Part shown: piece after piece, positions 18,401 to 26,324 of the stretch
Layout: the number at the start of each line of letters is the position of its first letter
Numbering within the stretch: position 1 is the stretch's first letter
Assembly (NCBI RefSeq): GCF_039793925.1
Contig: NZ_JBAMME010000258.1
Coordinates: forward strand, 1 to 64,000
Length of the DNA stretch: 64,000 bases
From: Thermogutta sp039793925
GTDB lineage: Bacteria; Planctomycetota; Planctomycetia; Pirellulales; Thermoguttaceae
Reading direction: 5' to 3'
Notes under the pieces: model-generated
What the model was told of the DNA's origin: nothing
The model's database searches: none
Seen by the model: only the letters and a program-made list of their open reading frames with translations
Translations under genes and position numbers: made by a program

Positions 18401-18685
18401 AAAAATGGCACGCGCCGTACGGTGATCGCCAAACTCCACGCCACGGAAACTATCCGGCCGGGCATAGTCAGTTTCGCCCTCGGCTTTGGACATTGGGCGA
18501 CGGGTTCCTCGGATATCGAAATTGACGGCCACATCGTTCGAGGCGAAGCCCGTCGAAAAGCCGGATTTCATGCGAACGCCGTAATGTGGGTCGATCCAGC
18601 TTTGAAGAACACCTGCATGCTTGACCCCGTGGGAGGGAGCGTCAGCTTTTACGATACGTACGTGCGCCTGGAACCCGTCGGCTGA
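15416..18685 (+). CDS. Molybdopterin oxidoreductase catalytic subunit (TtrA/SrdA/PsrA-like)
   Basis: Large DMSO-reductase-family subunit, 1089 residues, with a Tat leader (VTRRGFLAGGALLGSG). The proximal [4Fe-4S] ligands are CLQCNTGC and CPKGQAG, with 44 residues between the third and fourth cysteine. VCQGSLYF near residue 282 supplies the likely cysteine ligand of molybdenum. The length is closer to tetrathionate-reductase-type TtrA than to PsrA (about 760). The C-terminal molybdopterin-binding domain ends around QVRIVSATNPQGEW. Candidate substrates are sulfur oxyanions, polysulfide, selenate or arsenate; I cannot decide. It completes the B-C-A operon driven from upstream of the Rrf2 gene. 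Confidence 0.88.
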   Translation: MENRKDNVTPKRKVTRRGFLAGGALLGSGIMGPVATAGENDRPSRVLNTGRPDAVYPLTNGENIIHSVCLQCNTGCGIKCKIVDGVVTKIDGNPYNPWTLHPHLPYDTPLTEAVLVDGSICPKGQAGLQTAYDPYRLRKVLKRAGKRGENRWITISFEQAVKEICEGGYLFKHVPGEENRYVEGLNSLVALRDPKLSAEMKKDVDAILNEKDHDKKRALVEEFKKKYSEHLDVLIDPDHPDLGPKNNQIVLAWGRLKDGRGDLYKRFAAALGTVNAHGHTTVCQGSLYFTCKAISEQYVGGKFSQGAKFYWQADLDHAEFVLFVGANLFEANYGPPNRAVRITERLVTKEVKIAVVDPRFSKLASKAWKWLPIKPGTDAALAMAVIRWMFEHGRYDARFLSAANLAAAAQIGDPAWSNATWLVACPDGKPGKFVRAADVLVDGVPLRAPEKRRYVDESSKKEVEYEEEFMVVMSQGALKAVDPNDNQEAVFGDLFVDTKLPDGTPAKSALQILKEEAFSRSFEEWCEICGVPPKDVAAVARELTSHGRKSAVDIHRGAAQHTNGFYNVFAWMTVNMLLGNIGAKGGMLRAATYDYKKGAFDLTQHPGKPVAFGISCIRHEIPYEKSTIFEGYPAKRPWYPLSSDVYEEIIPSIGDKYPYPVKALFFYMGAPPYALPAGHTNIAILADVEKLPLFIANDIIVGSASMYADYIFPDLSFLERWEFHGSHPNIPHKVQPIRQPVIAPIPEECSVFGQKVPLSFEAMIFGIAEYLKLPGFGPGGLGSDKKGEPLDLNHPDDFYLRAVANLAWGDQPDGSMAVPDAADREVEIFLKARRHLPQSVFDPARWRRIVGDKLWRKVVYVLNRGGRFEAFEKAFNDTHHTHAFKGLLNIYQEKTATTIHSGTGEPHPGFARYIPVRDYLGREPAELRKDYEFHLITHRVISQTKSRTIADPWLTPLLPENVLLINPRDLTRLGLKSGQQVRIVSATNPQGEWDFKNGTRRTVIAKLHATETIRPGIVSFALGFGHWATGSSDIEIDGHIVRGEARRKAGFHANAVMWVDPALKNTCMLDPVGGSVSFYDTYVRLEPVG

Positions 18686-18918
18686 CGCCTCAGGGAGCGA
18701 AACAGGTTGCGTGTTCAACGGCCTGTGTGTGCTTACGAATCAGGCGTGAGGACAATAATGCGTGGGCTGAGCTCGCATCGCTCTGCCCAGGCGCGGGGAT
18801 TTTCGCGCTGACCGGGGATATCAGCAGCTTTCCCCAAAGACATTTCTACCCAACCGGCGGATCTGAAAGAACATGCGCCTCTTGGCCAGCGAGTATTCTT
18901 GTAGTAAAACTCCGATCC

Positions 18919-19242
18919 CTATTGAACGGGCGATTCAACGGGTTTCAGCACGCTGGCGACAATTTGTTCGATGGAAGGTCCTGCCTGTTGGAGGAAAGTT
19001 TGGAGCGGGGTGGCCTGGAGGTGCTGCCGGAGGGCCTCCAATGATTCCCACTTCTCAATCACGTGGATGACATTATCCCGAATGGGAACCTGAACGGGGA
19101 TGCCGCTCGGAATTTCCACGGCCGCGCCGTATTCCAGGCACCCGGGTTCGGTACGCACCTGGTCAACGATCTTCAGAAATTCCTCGAGAACTTTTTCTCT
19201 TTGACCAGGTTTTACAACAATTTGGGCGAGGACATGGATCAT
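18919..19242 (-). CDS. ABM-domain protein, putative quinol monooxygenase
   Basis: Small protein of 107 residues of the antibiotic biosynthesis monooxygenase (ABM, YgiN-like) fold: MIHVLAQIVVKPGQREKVLEEF, a glutamate-rich helix, EPGCLEYGA and the IEKWESLEALRQHL helix. Members are cofactor-free dimers that oxidise quinols or polyketides, or only bind small ligands. It lies downstream of the enolase-superfamily gene on the same strand, about 100 bases away, and may be cotranscribed. No partner indicates a substrate. Confidence 0.85.
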   Translation of the reverse strand: MIHVLAQIVVKPGQREKVLEEFLKIVDQVRTEPGCLEYGAAVEIPSGIPVQVPIRDNVIHVIEKWESLEALRQHLQATPLQTFLQQAGPSIEQIVASVLKPVESPVQ

Positions 19243-19341
19243 CGCTTTTTCCTTCCGTTAGTCCGTCAATCGTTTAACGCATACTCGGCTGGTGTTTGTA
19301 ATGCCCGTTGCGGCATTTTAGTGTAAGGCGAACCCCAAGAA

Positions 19342-20484
19342 TTAATCGAAGTGGGCTTCCTCCAGGATCCATTTCCGCAATTGCTGCGGCTCCGGGGTTG
19401 TGCCAAGCCCGGGATTGGCCCAAAGTTTCGCTCGAATCTTACCGTCTTCGGGGTCTCTTTCCAACGTGAGTGGCTCACTAAGATCTTCCGCCAGGAGATC
19501 CGGCCCCCAGAAATCGGCTGGATAACAAAAATTGGATAACGTACCGAGGGCCAGCGCGGCGCGAGTTCCGATAGCTGTTTGCGGATACATGCCAAGGTAA
19601 CACGGAACGCAATGCTCGTGCGCCGCCTGGTGGATCGCCAGCGCTGGTGTGAGCCCCCCCACTCGGACAGGATTAAGATTGAAATACTTCGCACTGTGGA
19701 GTTCGAGTGCCATATCGGCTTGTGCAGGAGTCGTGATCGATTCGTCCAGACAAATCGGTGTTCGAAGGGCCTCCTGCACCATGGCATGTCCAACGAGGTC
19801 ATCCGCCGAGAGTGGCTGTTCCAGCATGCGGAGGTTAAAATCGTCGAATCGGTAAATGATATCCATTTGATTAAGGCTCAGTGCCCCTTCCAGATCGCCG
19901 TGAAGATCCGCTACGGGAAACTCGTGACGAAGGACGTTGAGAAGTTGTAAGTCTAGTCCCGGTCGAATCTTAATGCCGACTCGGCTGAACCCCCTCTGGA
20001 ACGCGTCTGCGACGGCTTGAACGAAACGTTCCAGATCGGGGCAGTTTGGCCGATCGAGAATGGTGCCGAGCGGTAGTTCCCTGTTCGTTCCGCCGAGAGC
20101 GGCATACAGGGGTTGCCCCTCGATACGGCTTTTCAGATCCCAAAAAGCAATATCCAGCGCTGCTTTGGCGGCACGGTGTCCGCGGATTACCGCAAGGGCG
20201 TCAGCCAATTCGGAACTTGAATTAAACTCTTTGCCCAAAATCAGTGGGGCAATCCAGTCGCGGAGAACACGATAGGCACCGGCTGACCACTCCACAGTCC
20301 AAAAAGGTCCGTTGCCCGGTGCAGCCTCTCCCCAGCCACATATGTCGCTGCTCCACAGACACACCAAAACCGTTTGCAGCTCGCGCCATTCCTGGGAGTT
20401 TGGCGAATATGGAACGGTTTCAAAGCGAAGCGGGGAATTGAACGGAACGGCCAGAAAATAAAGATCGATGCGAGAAATCCTCAT
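19342..20484 (-). CDS. Enolase-superfamily enzyme (muconate lactonizing / o-succinylbenzoate synthase-like)
   Basis: Protein of about 380 residues; the start is placed at ATG 20484 (MRISRIDLYF), with a GAGG about 10 bases upstream, because sequence before it is not family-like. N-terminal capping domain, then a TIM-barrel with AALDIAFWDL, VGIKIRPG, DLHGDLEG, LEQPLSADD, CLDESI and RVGGL. Metal ligands (Asp, Glu, Asp) and the first-half lysine appear present. Compared with NSAR/OSBS sequences as I recall them, the first Lys of K-x-K is Gly and the Lys before the RVGG loop is Asn (FNLNPVRVGG), so the usual two-lysine racemase chemistry seems lost. It may be a dehydratase or epimerase variant, or a divergent member. 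No menaquinone genes lie nearby. Confidence 0.82.
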   Translation of the reverse strand: MRISRIDLYFLAVPFNSPLRFETVPYSPNSQEWRELQTVLVCLWSSDICGWGEAAPGNGPFWTVEWSAGAYRVLRDWIAPLILGKEFNSSSELADALAVIRGHRAAKAALDIAFWDLKSRIEGQPLYAALGGTNRELPLGTILDRPNCPDLERFVQAVADAFQRGFSRVGIKIRPGLDLQLLNVLRHEFPVADLHGDLEGALSLNQMDIIYRFDDFNLRMLEQPLSADDLVGHAMVQEALRTPICLDESITTPAQADMALELHSAKYFNLNPVRVGGLTPALAIHQAAHEHCVPCYLGMYPQTAIGTRAALALGTLSNFCYPADFWGPDLLAEDLSEPLTLERDPEDGKIRAKLWANPGLGTTPEPQQLRKWILEEAHFD

Positions 20485-20913
20485 TGCTGCGTACCTCGCG
20501 GAAAAAGTCCAAACCCGGAGGGTTTTATGATGACACCCCCCTGCCCTTCTCGCAAGCGGGGTCTCCCGAAAGGTGTGATGGAAACATGGAGTGAAAGGTT
20601 GAACCAATGAACCCGGCGACCAGGATAAATGGCCAACCCCTCAAAGCGAATTCGCCTGAGAGTTACTCGACCAAGAGCCTATGAGAATGACATTGACTTC
20701 TGCTTCCGCGAGCATAAGTTGACACCCTGAAGACGCCGTTGGTGGCCGGTGGAACGCTGTGGCACCGCTGTTGTCTTCCCCGTTCCATGGCCTAAGATAA
20801 AAAACGGTCACGTTTTGGGCCGCTTGCCCGCGATAGTGCGAGCCAATAGCAAAATCCGAATCCTAGGAGGTTAGGTAGAGTCTCCATTTTGATTTGCAAT
20901 TTCAAGTCATCAT
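20485..20913. other. Intergenic region between divergent genes
   Basis: About 430 bases between the enolase-superfamily gene and the metallophosphoesterase gene, divergently oriented. I see no RNA gene, strong hairpin or convincing promoter pair here; a lone TTGACA near 20713 lacks a good -10 partner. Confidence 0.35.
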
Positions 20914-21579
20914 ATGGTGATCCTGGCAATCTCTGACCTTCATGGCAATCGACGTGCCTTAGATCGAATTTTGGATCGGTCGGGACCCTGCGACGTGATT
21001 TTGCTTGGGGGCGATTTGACACATTTCGGCTCCGGTCGTGATGTGGAACCCCTCATCGAGCGATGTCGCGAGAAAACGCCGATTGTTTACGCCGTGGCCG
21101 GTAATTGTGACACCAAAGAGGTCGTGCAGCGATTGGATGAGCTGGGGGTGAATCTGGCGGCTCGCGGCACCGTTATAAACGGGGTGGGCGTGCACGGTCT
21201 CCCAGGAATACCGGTTTGGCGGCCCGGTATGTATCAGTTCACCGAAGATGAGCTTCAGAATATGCTGGAGCAGGGTTGGATTCAGCTTAACAGTGCCTCA
21301 TGCCGGATCACGCTCGCCCACGTGCCACCCCGCAACTGTGCCGTGGACCGCGTTTATTGGGGTTGCCATGTCGGCAGCGTGGCACTTAGGCAATTCATTC
21401 AGCGCAATCAACCGGCGGTTGTCGTTTGTGGTCATGTTCACGAAGGACGGGGTATCGCCACTGAAGGAAGCACGCAAATCGTCAATTGTGGGCACGGTTC
21501 ATCTGGGTTTTATGCAAAAATTAGCCTGGACGTGCCTCCTCATTCGCCCTCAATCCAAATCACGCTGCATGAGGCATGA
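20914..21579 (+). CDS. Metallophosphoesterase, calcineurin-like (YfcE/MJ0936 type)
   Basis: Cytosolic phosphoesterase of 221 residues. The two-metal site is intact: ISDLHGN, LGGDLTHFG, AGNCDTKE, and the final GHVHEGRG, with a further histidine in LAHVPPRN. These are the metal ligands of the calcineurin-like fold. Members hydrolyse phosphomonoesters or phosphodiesters, with substrate rarely known. Start is the ATG at 20914. Neighbours give no pathway. Confidence 0.88.
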   Translation: MVILAISDLHGNRRALDRILDRSGPCDVILLGGDLTHFGSGRDVEPLIERCREKTPIVYAVAGNCDTKEVVQRLDELGVNLAARGTVINGVGVHGLPGIPVWRPGMYQFTEDELQNMLEQGWIQLNSASCRITLAHVPPRNCAVDRVYWGCHVGSVALRQFIQRNQPAVVVCGHVHEGRGIATEGSTQIVNCGHGSSGFYAKISLDVPPHSPSIQITLHEA

Positions 21580-21595
21580 GGACTTATCCAGGAAA

Positions 21596-22288
21596 TCACG
21601 CAGTTTCCGATGGAGGCGTACGCTGTTCCTGGCTCGGACCCCACCATCGGACTGGAAACACAAATCGACTCAGCAACCACGCCACACACCAACCAAGGCC
21701 AGCACCAAAAACGACGTCGCTCGGGAAGTGGGCCCCCGCAAGAACCCGCTGCAAGCAGGCCAGGCATGCTAGTACGGCAAAGATTATCCTTCCATTTGGA
21801 TATACGGTGGTCAAAGCAAAGGCCAAACCTGCGGCTGTAGCAGCGTGCGACGACGGAAAAGAGCCGCTGAGTTTTTCAGGATGAAGGGTGAAAACTGGGA
21901 GCCAGTCGTGAAAGGTGGTCCACACGGAACCGGCGAAATCAAATTCTCGGGGGCGGACTCGGAATATGACAAGTTTCATGAGATCACCAGATAGACCCGC
22001 CAGAAGTGATGCGCATCCTACGTAGATTGAATGCTTTCGACAGGCGTCAAGCGTGGCAATAAGGATCGCAATGACTATAATCCCAAAGCCATGAGCGAAA
22101 AACTCACTCAAGTTTGCTGCTTTGACCAGCCATTTTGGGAAGAAATTGGCGCGGGCACACTCCGCGGCGGTGAGATCAATAGCAAGACAGAGCGGTGCGA
22201 GAGCGAGAAGAAATACACCGATTTCCACGGGTGCGAGGGACGGGGTACTGGAGGATTTGGAACTATGTACAAACAACGTCTTATTCAT
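21596..22288 (-). CDS. PAP2-family membrane phosphatase
   Basis: Membrane protein of about 230 residues; ATG 22288 chosen because AGGA lies 5 bases upstream, although the frame is open to a GTG at 22339. PAP2 signatures are present: KLVIFRVRP (K-x6-RP), FPSSHAATA (normally PSGH, here PSSH) and RVLAGAHFPSD (R-x5-H-x3-D). At least five hydrophobic helices. Such enzymes dephosphorylate undecaprenyl pyrophosphate or phosphatidic acid at the outer membrane face. It is convergent with the metallophosphoesterase, 16 bases apart. Confidence 0.88.
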   Translation of the reverse strand: MNKTLFVHSSKSSSTPSLAPVEIGVFLLALAPLCLAIDLTAAECARANFFPKWLVKAANLSEFFAHGFGIIVIAILIATLDACRKHSIYVGCASLLAGLSGDLMKLVIFRVRPREFDFAGSVWTTFHDWLPVFTLHPEKLSGSFPSSHAATAAGLAFALTTVYPNGRIIFAVLACLACLQRVLAGAHFPSDVVFGAGLGWCVAWLLSRFVFPVRWWGPSQEQRTPPSETA

Positions 22289-22401
22289 TCGTTCCTGCGT
22301 TGCAATCTGTGAGCAGGCATAACACCTTGCCGTGTTCACAACGACTCCGGTTTAGAGTCTGTCCATTCTAACATTTTCCAGATCTTGTTCCGAGAGCGAT
22401 T

Positions 22402-23148
22402 ATGGTTGAGCAAGCGGTACCAAGGTTTCAGATAAAGCCTGAGGAAGTGACCGATGTGGATGTGATTGTGGTGGCTCCACATCCAGACGACGCAGAGCTT
22501 GGAATGGGAGGCACCATTCTCAAAATGGTGGATCAGGGAATAACGGTGGGCGTTGTCGATATGAGTGACGGTGAGCCGACGCCCTACGGAAGTCCCGAGG
22601 TCCGCGCTCGGGAAACGGCTCGGGCCAGTGCGCTTCTTCGACTGGCATGGCGAACCAATTTGGGGCTGCCCAACCGTTCCATTCAACCGACATTGGAGGC
22701 ACGCGCACGCTTAGCTGGCGTCTTCCGGCTGGGACGCCCAAAGGTAGTGTTTTGTCCCTACTGGGAAGATGCCCACCCCGACCATTGGGCTGTGACAGAA
22801 ATTGCGGAGGCCGCGCGATTTTGGGCAAAGCTGACCAAAACAGATCTGCCAGGCGATCCATATTATCCACCGCGACTATATTACTACTTTTGCACGCATC
22901 TTCGGAAACCGTTCACGCCGAGTTTCATTGTTGACATTTCTGATGTGATAGATCAAAAATTGGACGTGGTCCGTTGTTATGAGAGCCAAGTTATCGTGGG
23001 TAGGCCGACCGAACCTATTTCATTCCTAGAACAGCTCAAAGCAATTGCGGCGTCCCTCGGATGGTTTGGGGGATGTGCCTATGGCGAGGGGTTTGTTGCT
23101 AAAGAAGGTTTGTGTATTCGGGATCTCCGGGGTTTTCTTCTGGGATGA
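22402..23148 (+). CDS. PIG-L family deacetylase (BshB1-like)
   Basis: Zinc-dependent N-acetylglucosaminyl deacetylase-type protein, 248 residues. The zinc-binding motif PHPDDAELGMGG is at about residues 31-42 and the second motif DAHPDHWAVTEI at about 129-140. The whole resembles BshB1, which deacetylates N-acetylglucosaminyl-malate in bacillithiol synthesis, but bshA and bshC are not in the window, so the function may instead be generic sugar or lipid deacetylation. Divergent from the PAP2 gene. Confidence 0.85.
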   Translation: MVEQAVPRFQIKPEEVTDVDVIVVAPHPDDAELGMGGTILKMVDQGITVGVVDMSDGEPTPYGSPEVRARETARASALLRLAWRTNLGLPNRSIQPTLEARARLAGVFRLGRPKVVFCPYWEDAHPDHWAVTEIAEAARFWAKLTKTDLPGDPYYPPRLYYYFCTHLRKPFTPSFIVDISDVIDQKLDVVRCYESQVIVGRPTEPISFLEQLKAIAASLGWFGGCAYGEGFVAKEGLCIRDLRGFLLG

Positions 23149-23457
23149 GGTTCGGGATATAAGGAAAGGGCTGTGACGGTTGTTATGAAAATTCTCCATT
23201 CTGTGGCAAGACCGCTTGGGGGAATTGCGGTCCCAATGAACTCGGCAGATGCTTCCAAGAATGCCATTTAGGGGGCCATTAACATTCGCTCGGGAGATTC
23301 GTCTGAACTGGGAGGAGACCAGAACCAAGACTCCGAGGCTTTCGGAAACCGATGGTAATTACAGTATGGCCTATACTTGTGGCATCATGACACATTTCGA
23401 TTGACGAGGTTGCCAAGTTTCTCCGAAAGTGAAGTGACCCTGCTCTGCCGGTGTCAA
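23149..23457. other. Intergenic region before the polyphosphate cluster
   Basis: About 309 bases between the deacetylase gene and the CHAD gene. The CHAD frame stays open from 23377, but the 27 codons before 23458 do not resemble the family. I see no clear promoter, hairpin or RNA gene. Confidence 0.3.
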
Positions 23458-24492
23458 ATGACAATGGCGACTCAGCCCCAGCCCAGTTTAGTTCCCCTCA
23501 CGGCACAGTACCTTGGCCGACACGCTCGCCGTCTTTCCCGGTCGCTGCGAGTTGCCGCGGATGGCACAGATGTGGAAGCCATCCATCAGGTGCGGGTGGC
23601 GTGTCGCCGGTTGCGCGCTGGTTTCCGCATGTTCAAGGACATCCTGGGGAAAAGACGGGTCCGACGGTGGCGGCGGAGCATTCGTCCGCTCGCGAAGAAA
23701 CTGGGTGAAGCCCGCGATCTCGACGTGGAGATCCAGGCCACCTGGGAACGCATTGCCCGGATTGACGATGTGCAGTTGATTCCCGGCGTGAGCTACTGGT
23801 TGGCCCACCTGGAGCGCGAGCGAGCCCGGCTCCAGCCCAAGGTGCGACGAGCCGTGCGAAAGTTTCTGCAATTGGGTACATTGAGCGATATGCGCCGGTG
23901 GAGGCGTTCGGTCACCGCGGCGGCCGATGACACTGAATCAACCAAGGATGGGGATCGGCATGCCACACAAATGGCATCCCAGATTTCGATACTTCACCGG
24001 CGTTTGCAGGCGCTGCAAAGGGCGTCGGCAGCGCTGAATGACCCAGCCGACCAGGATGGTCACCATGTTTTCCGGATCAAAGCAAAAAAACTTCGCTATT
24101 CGCTGGAGGCTGTTTTGCCGGTTTTGGGGAGCCTTGCAGAAGTTGCCGTGGAAGCTTTAAAGCAGATTCAAGAATGGGCGGGAGAAATTCACGATTACGA
24201 CGTGTGGTCGATGCGGTTGGGCAAGGCCATCAAAAGGATTGAATCGGGAAAGCGGCTCAGGCCGCGATGGCTCAATCCGCAACGGTTGTTGCCGGGTTTG
24301 ACTGCGCTGGAAGAGTATTACCGGCAAACTCGAACACAGGTGTTCGATCGCCTCAGAAATTTTTGTTCTCAGGAGAAATTGCAGAAGCTGTGGCGGTCGC
24401 TCGAACAATCACAGTTTCTCGGTGACTCCTGTGAACTGGAAGAAGCAGCGGCAGTACCCGCCTCCGACGGGGGAGATGGGCAGCGTATGTGA
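23458..24492 (+). CDS. CHAD-domain protein (polyphosphate-associated)
   Basis: All-helical CHAD domain of about 344 residues, with the family pattern of conserved histidines and many arginines and lysines: AIHQVRVACRRLRAGFRMF, LGEARDLDV, HHVFRIKAKKLRYSLE and WAGEIHDYDVW. CHAD domains bind polyphosphate and are found on polyphosphate granules. It is followed by an exopolyphosphatase-family gene and by polyphosphate kinase on the same strand, supporting a role in polyphosphate handling. The ATG at 23458 is chosen because it lies just ahead of the conserved part. Confidence 0.88.
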   Translation: MTMATQPQPSLVPLTAQYLGRHARRLSRSLRVAADGTDVEAIHQVRVACRRLRAGFRMFKDILGKRRVRRWRRSIRPLAKKLGEARDLDVEIQATWERIARIDDVQLIPGVSYWLAHLERERARLQPKVRRAVRKFLQLGTLSDMRRWRRSVTAAADDTESTKDGDRHATQMASQISILHRRLQALQRASAALNDPADQDGHHVFRIKAKKLRYSLEAVLPVLGSLAEVAVEALKQIQEWAGEIHDYDVWSMRLGKAIKRIESGKRLRPRWLNPQRLLPGLTALEEYYRQTRTQVFDRLRNFCSQEKLQKLWRSLEQSQFLGDSCELEEAAAVPASDGGDGQRM

Positions 24493-24678
24493 TTGAACAC
24501 GTTACCGATTACTGACCGGTTCGGCAGAATGAATTCTGCAGTTCGACATTTGTTCCAATGCGAGGTTTTCTCACGGAAAATGATGAGTTTACGATTCGCC
24601 ACGGGGAGATGGGCAGAAGATACATAAGCCGGCGGTAGGCTAGTTTCAATTTTCATCTGCACGTCACCGCGTAAGTCA

Positions 24679-26241
24679 ATGATACCATCTGAGAAAAGCA
24701 AGGGAACGACTGGTTTGGCACACCCGGTAGCCGTTATCGACATCGGCACGAACGCTATTCGTATGGTCATCGCCCAGGTGTTCGAAGATGGGCAAATTGA
24801 CGTTCTGGAGCGGGTCCAACGTCCGATTCGGTTGGGCAAAGACACATTTTCCCGCGGCCGAATTGGGGCCCAGTGTATGCGCTCGGCTGTGGAAATACTC
24901 CGCAATTATCAGAAGATCATGGAGACCTACGGGGTGGAAAAAGTAAAGGCGGTGGCCACCAGTTCTCTTCGCGATGCTGCCAATGCCGACAATGTGCTTG
25001 ACCGGATCTTTCTGGCATGCAAACTTTCGGTGGAAATCATCAGCATTGCGGAAGAAGGCCGGCTGACCGTGGCAGCGGTACGGGAAGCCGTCGAAGCCTT
25101 TCCCGAGGTCAATCAGGGCAAAACATTGATCGTAGATGTAGGGGGCGGAAGCACCATTCTGACGATTCTTGAAGAGGGTGAGATCGTCAATTCCGTGGGG
25201 TGGCGTCTGGGATCTGTGCGGCTGGTGGAGACCCTGGGGCTGCAATCCGAGCCGCCCGAACGTGCCGCCCAAGTTCTGGAACAGCACATTCGCATCCAGG
25301 TCGCGATGGCAAAGCGCACACTTCCCCTGGCAGCGTGCAATACGTTTGTCGCGGTAGGAGGAGACGTTCGATTTGCTGCCCGGGTGGCCGGATATCCGAG
25401 CCGCTCAGAGAAACTGTTCATTGTTGAAAAGGAACAATTTCAGAAACTGATTCGGCGCTGTCAGCGTCACAGACCAGAAGAGCTGGCCCGGCAGTACAAT
25501 CTTCCCCTTACCGAGGCGGAGACACTCCTCCCTGCCCTTTTGACCTACTGGGAACTGCTTTGCCACACATCCGCTCCCCATGTTATCGTCTCCCAGGTAT
25601 CGATGCGGGATGGGCTTCTGCTGGAACTTGCCCGGCAGACTACGGGCAAAGAAGATACTGCACTCCAGGAGGGGATCATTCATGCGGCTCTGGCAATGGC
25701 CCAGCGTTACGGTGCGGACTTGGAACATGCTCAGATCACTGCCGATATTGCGGCTCGATTGTTCGACACCCTCAGCGCCGATCACGGGTTAGGGAGCCGG
25801 GAGCGGCTTCTGTTGCGAGTGGCGGCAATACTTCATGAGGTGGGCGGATACATCAATCTGAGTGCTCATCATAAGCACAGTTATTACATCATTGCGCATT
25901 CCGAGATTTTTGGGCTGACACGAGCGGAGACGCAACTGGTAGCCCACGTGGCCCGGTATCACAGGAGAAGCGCACCAAAAGTTTCCCACCTGGAATACAT
26001 GGCGTTACCGCGTGAGTCCCGCGTGATCATTAACAAATTGGCTGCGATCTTGCGTGTGGCCGATGCGTTAGCCCGGGGCAGAATTCGCCAGGCGGAACAG
26101 GTAGAGTTTCACCACGAGGGTGATGAATTGAGTATCGTTGTGCATGGAGCGGAAAATTTGGTGCTTGAGAAGAAATCGGTAGCAGCCAAAAGCGAAATGT
26201 TTGAAGATGTGTACGGGATGAAGATCCGTTTTGAGCAATAA
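24679..26241 (+). CDS. Ppx/GppA-family phosphatase with HD-like C-terminal domain
   Basis: Exopolyphosphatase / guanosine pentaphosphatase family protein, 520 residues. The N-terminal actin-like ATPase fold shows AVIDIGTNAIRMVIAQ, the SSLRDAAN block and the phosphate-binding DVGGGSTILTI. The C-terminal part (about residues 330-500) is HD-domain-like, with HEVGGYINLSAHHKHSYYI and VARYHRR. It would hydrolyse polyphosphate processively or (p)ppGpp terminal phosphate. Located between CHAD and ppk1; the gaps of 186 and 83 bases allow but do not prove cotranscription. Confidence 0.9.
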   Translation: MIPSEKSKGTTGLAHPVAVIDIGTNAIRMVIAQVFEDGQIDVLERVQRPIRLGKDTFSRGRIGAQCMRSAVEILRNYQKIMETYGVEKVKAVATSSLRDAANADNVLDRIFLACKLSVEIISIAEEGRLTVAAVREAVEAFPEVNQGKTLIVDVGGGSTILTILEEGEIVNSVGWRLGSVRLVETLGLQSEPPERAAQVLEQHIRIQVAMAKRTLPLAACNTFVAVGGDVRFAARVAGYPSRSEKLFIVEKEQFQKLIRRCQRHRPEELARQYNLPLTEAETLLPALLTYWELLCHTSAPHVIVSQVSMRDGLLLELARQTTGKEDTALQEGIIHAALAMAQRYGADLEHAQITADIAARLFDTLSADHGLGSRERLLLRVAAILHEVGGYINLSAHHKHSYYIIAHSEIFGLTRAETQLVAHVARYHRRSAPKVSHLEYMALPRESRVIINKLAAILRVADALARGRIRQAEQVEFHHEGDELSIVVHGAENLVLEKKSVAAKSEMFEDVYGMKIRFEQ

Positions 26242-26324
26242 ATCACTATTGAAGATCTATAACGGGATTATTTACAAGTAGACGCCATTGTGCAAATTTC
26301 GCAGAGCCAGTTCGGGGTCTGCCG

